In this document: positions 28,179 through 36,284 of the stretch, piece by piece
Layout of the letters: the number at the start of each line of letters is the position of its first letter
How positions within the stretch are numbered: position 1 is the first letter of the stretch
DNA from: Hyphomonas sp.
GTDB taxonomy: Bacteria; Pseudomonadota; Alphaproteobacteria; Caulobacterales; Hyphomonadaceae
DNA length: 64,000 nucleotides
Reading direction: 5' to 3'
Assembly: GCA_017792365.1 (NCBI GenBank)
Contig: CP051229.1
Location: forward strand, 2,480,001-2,544,000
Made by a program: the position numbers and the translations under genes
Notes under the pieces: model-generated
Told to the model about the DNA's origin: nothing
The model's database searches: none
Seen by the model: the letters and a program-made list of their open reading frames with translations, nothing else

Positions 28179-28796
28179 ATGAGCCGCCGTCCGATCCCAC
28201 GCGGCGAAATCGTGGCCGCGACGCATAATCCGGGGAAACTCAAGGAGTTGGCTGCGCTCATGGAGCCGTTGGGGTTCACGGTGACCTCGGCGGGGGATGC
28301 GGGGCTGCCGGAGCCCGAAGAAACCGAAACGACGTTTGAGGGCAATGCTGACCTGAAATCCGTGGCCGCGGCGCTGGGGACCGGAAAGATCGCTCTGTCG
28401 GACGATTCCGGGCTTGCGGTGGAAGCGCTCGATGGAGCGCCGGGCATCTATTCGGCCCGCTGGGCTGGGCCCGACAAGGACTTTTCGGTGGCGATGAAGA
28501 AGGTTGAGGAGGCGCTGCAGGCCAAATCCGGGCCTGACGGGCAAATCGATCGGCGCGCGAAGTTTGTGTGCGTCCTGTCGCTGGCTGGCCGGACGGTGAA
28601 ACTGAAACCTTCAGAGGGAGGTGGAGGGTCGCTTGGTGTGGCCGCCACGGGGGACAGAGGGTTTGGATACGACCCGATCTTCGTGGCCGACGGTCAGGAC
28701 ATCACGTTTGGCGAGATGGAGCCGGAAAAAAAGCACGCAATGAGCCACCGCGCCGTCGCCTTCGCCAAGCTGAAGGCGCGGCTCGAGAACAGATGA
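28179..28796 (+). CDS. rdgB: RdgB/HAM1 non-canonical purine NTP pyrophosphatase, with a frame-scrambled internal segment
   Basis: 205 aa. RdgB hydrolyses ITP, dITP and XTP and keeps them out of nucleic acids. Start ATG 28179 after GAAGGAAAC. ATHNPGKLKEL, SDDSGLAVEALDGAPGIYSAR, GFGYDPIF and SHRAVAF are intact family motifs. Between residues about 136 and 158 the frame reads GRTVKLKPSEGGGGSLGVAATG, which is not family-like. The missing consensus exists in the other two frames: WPDGETETFRG from 28586 and EVEGRLVWPPRG from 28619, and the normal frame returns at 28654. Three one-base losses explain this. The fold would be damaged in one strand-loop region if the sequence is real. Its stop overlaps hemW (ATGA). 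Confidence 0.9.
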   Translation: MSRRPIPRGEIVAATHNPGKLKELAALMEPLGFTVTSAGDAGLPEPEETETTFEGNADLKSVAAALGTGKIALSDDSGLAVEALDGAPGIYSARWAGPDKDFSVAMKKVEEALQAKSGPDGQIDRRAKFVCVLSLAGRTVKLKPSEGGGGSLGVAATGDRGFGYDPIFVADGQDITFGEMEPEKKHAMSHRAVAFAKLKARLENR

Positions 28797-29953
28797 GCGA
28801 AAGCAGCGACGCGGCGGTATCGGATCGCGGCTTTGCGATCTACGTCCATTGGCCGTACTGCGCGCGGAAATGCCCCTACTGCGACTTCAACGTCTTCGCC
28901 GCCAAGGACCGCGATCCCGAGCCGCTGCTCGCGGCGATCAACGCCGATCTGGGTGACTGGCGGGCGCGCAGCGGGCCGCGGGAAGTGACTTCGGTCTTCT
29001 TTGGCGGGGGCACGCCGTCGCTACTGTCGGGCGGCCAGATCGCCAGTATCCTAGAACGCATCGACAGCCTGTGGGGTCTTGGCGCCGATGCGGAAGTGAC
29101 GCTGGAGGCGAACCCGGAGGATCGCGCACGGCTTCCGGACATCGCCCGCGCGGGCGTCGACAGGGTGTCGCTGGGGGTTCAGTCGCTCGATGAGGAAGAG
29201 CTGCGTTTCCTTGGCCGGTTGCATCGGCCCGAGGACGCGCTTGATGCGTTCGATCTGGCGCGAAAGTCTTTCCCTTCGGTCTCGCTGGACTTCATCTACG
29301 GTCTCCCGGAGCAGACGCTTGATGCCTGGGCCGTCCAGCTCGACCGCGCTCTCGAGCTCGGTGCGGACCATCTCTCCCTGTACGAGCTGTCTGTCGAGCC
29401 GGGCGCAGCCTTCGCCTACGCGGTGCGGAGAGGGGAGTGGGCGCCCATGGACGATGACGTTGCGGCCGATCTCATGGAGTTCACCTACGAGCGGACGGCA
29501 AGTGGCGGGATGCCTGCCTATGAAATCTCCAACCATGCGCGCAGCCCCGAACACCGCTCGCGCCACAACTCGGTGTACTGGCGCAGCGGAGACTGGGTAG
29601 GGGTGGGTCCGGGGGCGCACGGACGGCTGACAACCGAGTCAGGCCGGGTGGCGATCGAATGCGAGCGGCAGCCGGCCAGATATGTTGAGCAGGTCACGAA
29701 CACCGGACGCGGCTGGAGAGTCTCAGAACCGCTGTCTGAACTCGATCAGGCCCGGGAGCGCGTATCGATGGGGCTGCGCATGACCAGCGGGATTCCGGTT
29801 GGCGATCTTGCAGACCTCGGCTTTTCGCTCGACGGCGATGCGATCGCGGAGCTGACCGAGCAAGGCTTGATTACAAAAGCGGACGGGCGCGTTGCGCTGA
29901 CCATTGCCGGACGGCTCGCCGCGGACCGCGTGGCGGCGATGATCTCGCCGTAA
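28793..29953 (+). CDS. hemW: HemW, radical-SAM heme chaperone (HemN-like)
   Basis: 386 aa. CX3CX2C is in CARKCPYCDF, the [4Fe-4S] motif of radical SAM enzymes; IYVHWPYC, FFGGGTPSLLSGGQ, EANPED, GVQSLDEEELRFLGRLH and SLDFIYGLPEQTLDAW follow. HemW-type proteins lack the fourth cluster Cys of HemN and bind heme for insertion into respiratory enzymes; they are not coproporphyrinogen dehydrogenase. Translationally coupled to rdgB by a 4-nt overlap, the usual order rdgB-hemW in alphaproteobacteria. Confidence 0.95.
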   Translation: MSESSDAAVSDRGFAIYVHWPYCARKCPYCDFNVFAAKDRDPEPLLAAINADLGDWRARSGPREVTSVFFGGGTPSLLSGGQIASILERIDSLWGLGADAEVTLEANPEDRARLPDIARAGVDRVSLGVQSLDEEELRFLGRLHRPEDALDAFDLARKSFPSVSLDFIYGLPEQTLDAWAVQLDRALELGADHLSLYELSVEPGAAFAYAVRRGEWAPMDDDVAADLMEFTYERTASGGMPAYEISNHARSPEHRSRHNSVYWRSGDWVGVGPGAHGRLTTESGRVAIECERQPARYVEQVTNTGRGWRVSEPLSELDQARERVSMGLRMTSGIPVGDLADLGFSLDGDAIAELTEQGLITKADGRVALTIAGRLAADRVAAMISP

Positions 29954-29961
29954 CCTCAGCC

Positions 29962-31287
29962 TCAGGATCCGGGTGCAAACGACTGCGCAGCCGGCGCAAC
30001 AGTACGGACCGTTCCGTCATTCTGGACTTCCATCACGGCGAGCTCTCGCTCGGCGCTGCCATCGGCAAGGAACCGGAACAGGCCGTTGACGCCCAGCCAC
30101 CCGTCACGGGTTTCCACCGTGGCGCGGTCCAGCCGGTCGTTGACCGCAAGGGTTGCGACGAGCGCGCCGGCGTCGTGACCGAAGCTGGAGATTGCTGGCG
30201 GCGTTTCGCCGAACGTCGCTTCGTATCTCATGCGGAAGTCTTCCAGCGCGGCCGGGTCGGGCGCAGCGAACACGCCGCCGCGCAGGGAAGGCTCGCGCCA
30301 CACTTCAGGGTCGTTCCACGCGCCGGTTCCAAGGAACTGGACCTGACGGAGGTCGACATCGAAGTAAGGGAGGAGCGAGGCGACGGAACGCAGCTGCACG
30401 CCCCGTTCGGGGATCAGGACAGCCACCTGGCCTGGATAGGCGCGGTCCTCGGTCTTGACGACGCCGGCAAGCCGCTGCGCCGTTTCAGTCGGGGTAGTTG
30501 TTCCGGGCGCGTAAAATTCCGATGCAATGACCAACCCGCCGTGACGGCCGGTGGAGTCGCGCAGGGCCCGGTCGACGGCGTGTCCGTATGCCGAGTTGGG
30601 CCCGAGCATGGCGAAGCGCGTCACGCCCTGCTGGGTCGCCCATTCGACGATCCGGTCAACTTCGGCATTCGGCGTCAGCGACATCAGGTACGCGCCCTGG
30701 CCGGTCGCGGTCGTATCGGTGGAGAAAGAGAATATTGGTGCGCCTGAAGCCTGTGCTTCCCGCGCGACAGCCGGGATCTGTTGACCGAACACGGGACCGA
30801 CGACAGCGACGGCGCCCTTGTCGATCGCCTGGGCTGCGAGTGCGGCGACTTCCTCGGCTGAACCGCTGGCGTCCATCGGCATCAGCACCACATTTTCCGC
30901 GCCGATCTCGAACAACGACATCTGCATCGAGTTGAAGAGGCTGTCCGCAAGCTGGCTGACCTGCTGGTTGGTCGAGGAAAACGGCAGAAGCACCGCCACG
31001 CGCTGGATATCGCGGGACCGGACGTCCGCCATGTGGCGGGGACGATAGGGGCCGGACCCTGCAAACGGATCGGCGATGGTTGTGCCGGGCTGTGGCGCGT
31101 CGGGGCGGGGCGGACGGCTTGGATCGGGGCGCTGGTTGCCCGTATAGGTAGGCGTCGTCGGGCGTGGCCCGCCGTCGCCGACGCATCCGCTGAGCGCCGC
31201 GAGGGCCATGATCGCGATCACGAGCAGGGGTTTGCGAGCGCCGGACGGGCGCTTGGCGGGATTCAGGATACCTGATTCAGTCGACAT
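29962..31287 (-). CDS. LppC/LpoA-like penicillin-binding-protein activator lipoprotein
   Basis: 441 aa from MSTESGILN. The signal peptide ends ALAALSGC, a good lipobox, so it is an outer-membrane lipoprotein. A Pro-rich linker (about residues 40-75) leads to a periplasmic-binding-protein fold: IQRVAVLLPFSSTNQQVSQLADSLFNSMQMSLFEIG, GAVAVVGPVFGQQIPAVAREA, RFAMLGPNSAYGHAVDRALRD. This is the C-terminal half of E. coli LpoA, which activates PBP1A; the N-terminal TPR half is absent, as is common in the class. The gene is divergent from rsmI, as E. coli lpoA (yraM) is from rsmI (yraL). Confidence 0.9.
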   Translation of the reverse strand: MSTESGILNPAKRPSGARKPLLVIAIMALAALSGCVGDGGPRPTTPTYTGNQRPDPSRPPRPDAPQPGTTIADPFAGSGPYRPRHMADVRSRDIQRVAVLLPFSSTNQQVSQLADSLFNSMQMSLFEIGAENVVLMPMDASGSAEEVAALAAQAIDKGAVAVVGPVFGQQIPAVAREAQASGAPIFSFSTDTTATGQGAYLMSLTPNAEVDRIVEWATQQGVTRFAMLGPNSAYGHAVDRALRDSTGRHGGLVIASEFYAPGTTTPTETAQRLAGVVKTEDRAYPGQVAVLIPERGVQLRSVASLLPYFDVDLRQVQFLGTGAWNDPEVWREPSLRGGVFAAPDPAALEDFRMRYEATFGETPPAISSFGHDAGALVATLAVNDRLDRATVETRDGWLGVNGLFRFLADGSAERELAVMEVQNDGTVRTVAPAAQSFAPGS

Positions 31288-31343
31288 GCTGATCCTCGTA
31301 GTGGAAGTCTGCGCCTGATCGCATTCGCGATGGGGAAGCCGCA

Positions 31344-32267
31344 ATGGAGCCGGACACTAGGATGCGAGACCCAGCCGGACAAGCAAAGGATGCGGTAGCT
31401 GAGGGCAAGCCGGGTGGACGCCTGTTCATCCACGATCCGAACCTCGTTGCGGGCCTGTATGTCGTCGCCACGCCGATCGGGAACCTGCGCGACGTAACGC
31501 TGAGAGCGTTGGATGTGCTGGCGTCTGCTGATGTCATCTGTGCGGAGGACACGCGGGTCACCGGAAAGCTGCTTGCAGCCTACGGTATCGCCACGCCGCT
31601 GCGGCCATATCATGACCACTCCAAGGCAGGCGCACGCACCGAAATCATCGCGCTGGTGGAAGAGGGCAAGCGCGTCGCGCTGGTCTCCGACGCGGGTACG
31701 CCTTTGATATCCGACCCGGGGTTCAAGCTGGTGCGTGAAATGCGGGCTGCGGGTCATCCGGTCTACGCCATACCCGGTGCGTCGTCCGTCCTCGCCGCCG
31801 TTGCAAGTGCAGGTCTGCCGACCGACCGGTTCATGTTCGTCGGCTTCCCGCCGCAGAAGTCAGGCGCGCGCCGGAAACTGCTGGAGGAGCTGAGGACGGT
31901 TGCTGCGACGCTGGTGTTCTTTGAAGGCCCCTCGCGTGTCGGGGCCAGCCTGGCTGACATGGCTGCTTGTCTTGGCGACCGCGACGCAGTGGTTGCGCGG
32001 GAGCTGACAAAGAAGTTCGAGGAGCTGCGATCCGGACCGCTGTCCGAGCTGTCGGCCGCCTATTCGGATACGCCGCCGCGCGGTGAAGTTGTCGTGCTGG
32101 TGGCGCCGCCGCTGGAGACGTCAGCCAGTATCGAGGATGTGGATGCGATGCTTCGCGGCGCCGATGCAGATCGGCCGCTGAAGGAGGTGTCGGCGGAAAT
32201 CGCAGAGGCGCTTGGTCTTCGCAAACGCGACGTCTATGCCCGCGCTCTGGAGTTGCGAAGCAAGTGA
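31344..32267 (+). CDS. rsmI: 16S rRNA (cytidine1402-2'-O)-methyltransferase RsmI
   Basis: 307 aa. RsmI methylates the 2'-OH of C1402 in the 16S decoding centre. The tetrapyrrole-methylase fold is clear: LYVVATPIGNLRDVTLRAL, ICAEDTRVTGKLL, VALVSDAGTPLISDPGFKLV, AIPGASSVLAAVASAGLPTDRFMFVGFPP. The N-terminal 28 residues precede the usual start and could be an extension. Divergent from the LppC gene; its stop overlaps yraN by 4 nt. Confidence 0.95.
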   Translation: MEPDTRMRDPAGQAKDAVAEGKPGGRLFIHDPNLVAGLYVVATPIGNLRDVTLRALDVLASADVICAEDTRVTGKLLAAYGIATPLRPYHDHSKAGARTEIIALVEEGKRVALVSDAGTPLISDPGFKLVREMRAAGHPVYAIPGASSVLAAVASAGLPTDRFMFVGFPPQKSGARRKLLEELRTVAATLVFFEGPSRVGASLADMAACLGDRDAVVARELTKKFEELRSGPLSELSAAYSDTPPRGEVVVLVAPPLETSASIEDVDAMLRGADADRPLKEVSAEIAEALGLRKRDVYARALELRSK

Positions 32268-32647
32268 GCAGGGCGGAGCCGACCCGGCAACGACAGGCGC
32301 GCGAAACCCATGGCCGCCGGGCCGAAAGGCTCGCGGAAGTCTGGCTGCGGCTGAAGGGCTACCGGATTCTGGCGCGTCGCGCACGGACGCCGCATGGCGA
32401 GATCGACGTCGTGGCGCGGAAGGGAAGAATTCTCGCCTTCGTCGAGGTGAAGGCGCGCGCCTCCCAGGCGGCGGCGATCGAAGCCGTCACGCCGCCAAAC
32501 CGGCAACGAATAGAGCGCGCAGCCCGCCTCTGGGCGGCCCGGCGTCAGGATATTGAAGAGTGTCATTGGCGTTTTGACATCATGGCGATCGCGCCGGGGC
32601 GCTTGCCCCATCATCTCCGCGACGCCTGGCGCCCGGAACGGTTATGA
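32264..32647 (+). CDS. yraN: UPF0102 family protein YraN
   Basis: 127 aa, restriction-endonuclease-like fold. The GTG start at 32264 overlaps the rsmI stop (GTGA). The conserved core is GRRAERLAEVWLRLKGYRILARRARTPHGEIDVVARKGRILAFVEVKAR, with the PD-(D/E)XK-like residues in GEIDVVA and FVEVKAR. The family has no confirmed biological role. rsmI-yraN order is conserved in proteobacteria. Confidence 0.93.
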   Translation: MSRAEPTRQRQARETHGRRAERLAEVWLRLKGYRILARRARTPHGEIDVVARKGRILAFVEVKARASQAAAIEAVTPPNRQRIERAARLWAARRQDIEECHWRFDIMAIAPGRLPHHLRDAWRPERL

Positions 32648-32775
32648 AGGGCAGGGCGGTGTCCCGTTCGTGGCCGCCATCGCCCGTCTGTGGAAATCTC
32701 GCCTACAAATCGCCGCTAAGCGCCTGTAAGGAACTTGATAACTTTGGGTATTGCACCCCGGACTGGAGGCATCAG

Positions 32776-33537
32776 TTGAAAACTCGCGCAGCAGTTTACG
32801 CAGTACTTCTAGCGGCGACGGGCGTCGCTGCCGGCGGATGCGCGGTCGTTCAGGAACGCACGATCGGCGAAAGCATCGACGACACCTCGGCGGGCACCCA
32901 GATCGAGACGGTTCTGTTCGCCAATGGCGGCGTCTCGAAGTTCGGTGAAGTGGACGTTGAGGTCGCCGACCGCCTGGCCCTGCTGGTCGGTCGCGTGCCG
33001 ACGGAAGCGGATCGGGCGGAAGCCGAGCGACTGGCCTGGACGATCAGCGCGATCGACGAGGTGGCAAATGAGCTCGTCGTTGCGAACCGCGATTTTGTCC
33101 GCGACATCAACGATCCATGGATCGCGGCGCGCGTGCGCGGCCGGTTGCTGGGTGACAGCTCCATCAAGGGCGTGAATTACAACATCCATGTCTTTGATGG
33201 GACGGTGTACCTCCTTGGCTTCGCCCAGAACGAAGAAGAGCTGCGCGCGGCTGCGCAGCATGCGAGCGTGATCCGAGGCGTCAAAAAGGTGGTGTCTTAC
33301 GTGAAGCTGCGCGACCGCATCGTGCCGCCAAGCCAGACCGCGCAGGTCCCTGGCGCCCAGCCGGTTTCGGAAGACGAGCAGGCGCCGGCGCCGGTCGTGG
33401 CGCCTGAGCGGCAGCCGACGACCCGGGGAAATTACTCCGACCCCTACGCGGGCGCTGAGGCGCAACAGCCGGCGTCCAATGGCCCGACGCGCCTGACCGG
33501 CAGCCCGCTTCCGCCCGTCGAGGGTGAATTCCAGTAG
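32776..33537 (+). CDS. BON-domain periplasmic lipoprotein
   Basis: 253 aa from a TTG start at 32776 with GGAGG 6 nt upstream. The signal peptide LKTRAAVYAVLLAATGVAAGGC ends at a lipobox-like AGGC. Two BON domains follow, about residues 35-105 (QIETVLFANGGVSKFGEVDVEVADRLALLVGRV) and 115-185 (IAARVRGRLLGDSSIKGVNYNIHVFDGTVYLLGFA), each with the central Gly. The last 60 residues are Pro/Gln/Glu-rich and disordered. DolP/OsmY relatives bind anionic phospholipid and help outer-membrane integrity; dolP lies near yraN in E. coli too, which supports the call. Confidence 0.88.
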   Translation: MKTRAAVYAVLLAATGVAAGGCAVVQERTIGESIDDTSAGTQIETVLFANGGVSKFGEVDVEVADRLALLVGRVPTEADRAEAERLAWTISAIDEVANELVVANRDFVRDINDPWIAARVRGRLLGDSSIKGVNYNIHVFDGTVYLLGFAQNEEELRAAAQHASVIRGVKKVVSYVKLRDRIVPPSQTAQVPGAQPVSEDEQAPAPVVAPERQPTTRGNYSDPYAGAEAQQPASNGPTRLTGSPLPPVEGEFQ

Positions 33538-33634
33538 ACGAGTGGTCCCGCACTTCTGGCGGGAGACGATTGCTTAGCAGGGTCTGCCGACCTATCTCCG
33601 GACAGGCGCACGTCGCCAGCCGGGGAAAGCCGCC

Positions 33635-34579
33635 ATGTCACTACGCGTCGCCGTCCAGATGGACCCGCTCGAGTCCGTAAACCCGGCGGGCGACACCTCG
33701 TTCATGATGATCGAGGAAGCGCAGGCCCGCGGTCATGCTGTCTGGGTCTACGGGGTGAATGACCTCGCTTACGAGCAGGGCGTGGTGCGCGCGACCGCCC
33801 GTCCGGCTCGCGTCCATCCCGGCGAGACGCCGCATGCCTCATTCGAGGCCGCCACGAAGATCGACCTGCGCCACGACATCGATGTCGTGCTGATGCGTCA
33901 GGATCCGCCCTTCCACATGGGTTACATCTCGGCGGCTCATCTGCTGGAGCTAGTTTCAGCCGACACGCTGGTGGTGAACGACCCGGCGGGCGTCCGGTCC
34001 AGTCCGGAAAAGGTTCTGCCGCTGCTCTGGCCCGACCTGCAGCCCCCGACCTTGATCACGCGAGATATCTCCGAGATGCGCGCCTTCCAGAAGCGTCACG
34101 GTGACATCGTGTTGAAGCCGCTCCACGGTCACGGCGGCGCGGGCGTCGTGAAGCTCGGCAGGGACGACGGCAATCTGGAGGCGGTCGCCGGCCTGCTGCT
34201 CGGTTCGGTCCCGGAGCCGATCATCGCCCAGGCGTTCCTGCCGGCGGTGGCGGAAGGCGACAAACGCATCCTTGTGGTCGACGGCGAAGCCGTGGGCGGC
34301 ATCAACCGCAAACCGCCAACAGGCGCGATCCGGTCGAATCTGGTCGTCGGCGGCACCGCAGAGGCGACCGACCTCACCGATCGCGAACGTGAGATCTGTG
34401 CGAAGATCGGCCCGGAACTCCGCAAGCGCGGCCTCCTGTTCGTGGGGATCGACGTCATCGGGGGCGCCTTGACCGAAATCAACGTAACGTCGCCAACCGG
34501 CGCGCGTGCGGTGAAGAATCTGTCCGGTATCGATGCGGTCGCGCGCATGTGGGACGTCATCGAAAAAAAGATCTCCTGA
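33635..34579 (+). CDS. gshB: Glutathione synthetase
   Basis: 314 aa, normal length. GshB joins gamma-glutamylcysteine and glycine with ATP. ATP-grasp landmarks: VLMRQDPPFHMGYI, VNDPAGVRSSPEK, DIVLKPLHGHGGAGVVKL, FLPAVAEGDKRILVVDGEAVGGINRKPP and EINVTSPTGARA. A 97-nt gap separates it from the BON gene and contains a weak 6-bp hairpin (TCCCGC/GCGGGA, 33546-33564) with no T run. Confidence 0.96.
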   Translation: MSLRVAVQMDPLESVNPAGDTSFMMIEEAQARGHAVWVYGVNDLAYEQGVVRATARPARVHPGETPHASFEAATKIDLRHDIDVVLMRQDPPFHMGYISAAHLLELVSADTLVVNDPAGVRSSPEKVLPLLWPDLQPPTLITRDISEMRAFQKRHGDIVLKPLHGHGGAGVVKLGRDDGNLEAVAGLLLGSVPEPIIAQAFLPAVAEGDKRILVVDGEAVGGINRKPPTGAIRSNLVVGGTAEATDLTDREREICAKIGPELRKRGLLFVGIDVIGGALTEINVTSPTGARAVKNLSGIDAVARMWDVIEKKIS

Positions 34580-34651
34580 TCGCCTCGTTGTTCTTGTTCT
34601 GTTCCGGCGACCGTGGTAGCGCTTTACCGATTGGGTTTGGAGGGGCGGTCA

Positions 34652-36211
34652 GTGGCCAGCGCGATCAGTCGGATCACCACATTCGCATTCGAGGGTGTGG
34701 AGGCGCGTCCGATTGATGTGCAGGTGCAGCTCTCCTCTGGCGCACCGACCTTCACGATCGTGGGATTGCCGGACAAGGCGGTAGGTGAAAGCCGCGAACG
34801 GGTGAGGGCGGCGTTCTCGGCGCTTGGCCTCGCAATGCCGCCCAACCGCGTGCTCGTGAATCTCGCGCCGGCTGATATGCCGAAAGAAGGAAGCCATTAC
34901 GATCTCGCGATCGCGCTGGCGATCCTTGCCGCGATCGGGGCCGCACCGCGCGATTCACTCGATGGCGTAGCCGCGATCGGTGAACTGGCGCTGGACGGCG
35001 GCCTTGCTGACACGGTCGGCGCGCTGCCGGCGGCGATGGGCGCCGAAGCTCTTGGACTTTCGCTGGTCTGCCCCGCTGCATGCGGAGCGGAAGCGGCTTG
35101 GTCGGGGGCCAACGTAATCGCCGCGCCGAGCCTCATCGCGCTCGTCAATCACTTCAACGGCACAAGCGTGCTTTCTCCAGCTCGCCCGGGCGAACTCGAG
35201 AGCGAACCTGCTGTCGCCGACATGCGCGACGTGAAAGGGCAGGAGGCGGCCAAGCGCGCGCTCGAGATCGCAGCGGCTGGCGGTCACAACCTGATGATGA
35301 TCGGCCCGCCGGGTTCTGGGAAGTCGATGCTGGCCCAGCGTCTGCCGGGCTTGCTGCCTCCGCTGTCCGCCCGCGAACTTCTGGAAGTCAGTCAGATCCA
35401 GTCGATCGCGGGCATGTTGCAGCGGGGACGCCTGTCGCGTGCGCGGCCGTTCCGCGCGCCTCACCATTCTGCAAGCATGGCCGCACTTGTCGGGGGCGGC
35501 ATCCGCGCGCGACCGGGAGAAGTGTCTTTGGCGCATCACGGAGTGTTGTTCCTTGATGAAATTCCGGAGTTCGCCAGCCAGACTTTGGACGCGCTGCGGC
35601 AGCCCCTCGAGAACGGCGAAGCGATGATTTCTCGCGCCAACCGTCACGTGCGCTATCCAAGCCGGTTTCAGCTGATCGCTGCCGCCAACCCCTGCAAGTG
35701 CGGCGGGGGCGCAGGAGCCCATGCCTGCCGCAAAGGTCCGAGCTGTCAGGCGAACTATCTCGGCAGGATTTCTGGACCGTTCATGGACCGCATCGATCTG
35801 TTCGTTGATGCGGCGCCGGTGACTGCAGCCGATCTGTCGCTTCCGCCGCCCGCAGAAGGCACGGCGGAGATTGCAGCGCGTGTGCGCGCGGCGAGGCAGG
35901 TGCAGGATACGCGCTATGCGGCCGCGCCCGCATCCCGCCGACCTGTAAACGCCGACGTGCCGGGTCCCGAGATCGAGGCCGCATGTGCAGCAGATGGTGA
36001 GGCGAGGGAGCTTCTTACCAAGGCGGCTGAAAAGATGGCGCTGTCGGCGCGGGGCTATTACCGGGTCCTGAAGGTTGCACGCACCATTGCCGATCTCGAC
36101 GGCGCGGCCGCTGTCAGGCGCCTGCATATCGCGGAGGCCTTGTCCTACCGGTTCAGGAGTTCGCAGGATGACGCGCGGCGACACGCGACCGGCTCGCGCC
36201 TGAGCGTTTGA
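34652..36211 (+). CDS. comM: YifB/ComM-family Mg-chelatase-like AAA+ ATPase
   Basis: 519 aa. GTG 34652 is chosen because GGAGG lies 8 nt upstream and the family start (SAISRITTFAFEGVEARPIDVQVQLSSG) is there. Layout: an N-terminal Lon-protease-like domain (GLPDKAVGESRERVRAAF), an AAA+ module with Walker A GPPGSGKSMLAQRLPGLLPPL, Walker B GVLFLDEIPEF, and a zinc-finger-like insert (NPCKCGGGAGAHACRKGPSC). The C-terminus is the YifB lid. ComM is a branch-migration helicase for natural transformation in gamma-proteobacteria; whether this species is competent is unknown. Confidence 0.93.
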   Translation: MASAISRITTFAFEGVEARPIDVQVQLSSGAPTFTIVGLPDKAVGESRERVRAAFSALGLAMPPNRVLVNLAPADMPKEGSHYDLAIALAILAAIGAAPRDSLDGVAAIGELALDGGLADTVGALPAAMGAEALGLSLVCPAACGAEAAWSGANVIAAPSLIALVNHFNGTSVLSPARPGELESEPAVADMRDVKGQEAAKRALEIAAAGGHNLMMIGPPGSGKSMLAQRLPGLLPPLSARELLEVSQIQSIAGMLQRGRLSRARPFRAPHHSASMAALVGGGIRARPGEVSLAHHGVLFLDEIPEFASQTLDALRQPLENGEAMISRANRHVRYPSRFQLIAAANPCKCGGGAGAHACRKGPSCQANYLGRISGPFMDRIDLFVDAAPVTAADLSLPPPAEGTAEIAARVRAARQVQDTRYAAAPASRRPVNADVPGPEIEAACAADGEARELLTKAAEKMALSARGYYRVLKVARTIADLDGAAAVRRLHIAEALSYRFRSSQDDARRHATGSRLSV

Positions 36212-36284
36212 GGCCGAAGGCAGCAATTCTGCACCAGCCCGGGCGTTAATGCTCTGGTCAAGTAGATCGCGGCAATCTGCGCCC

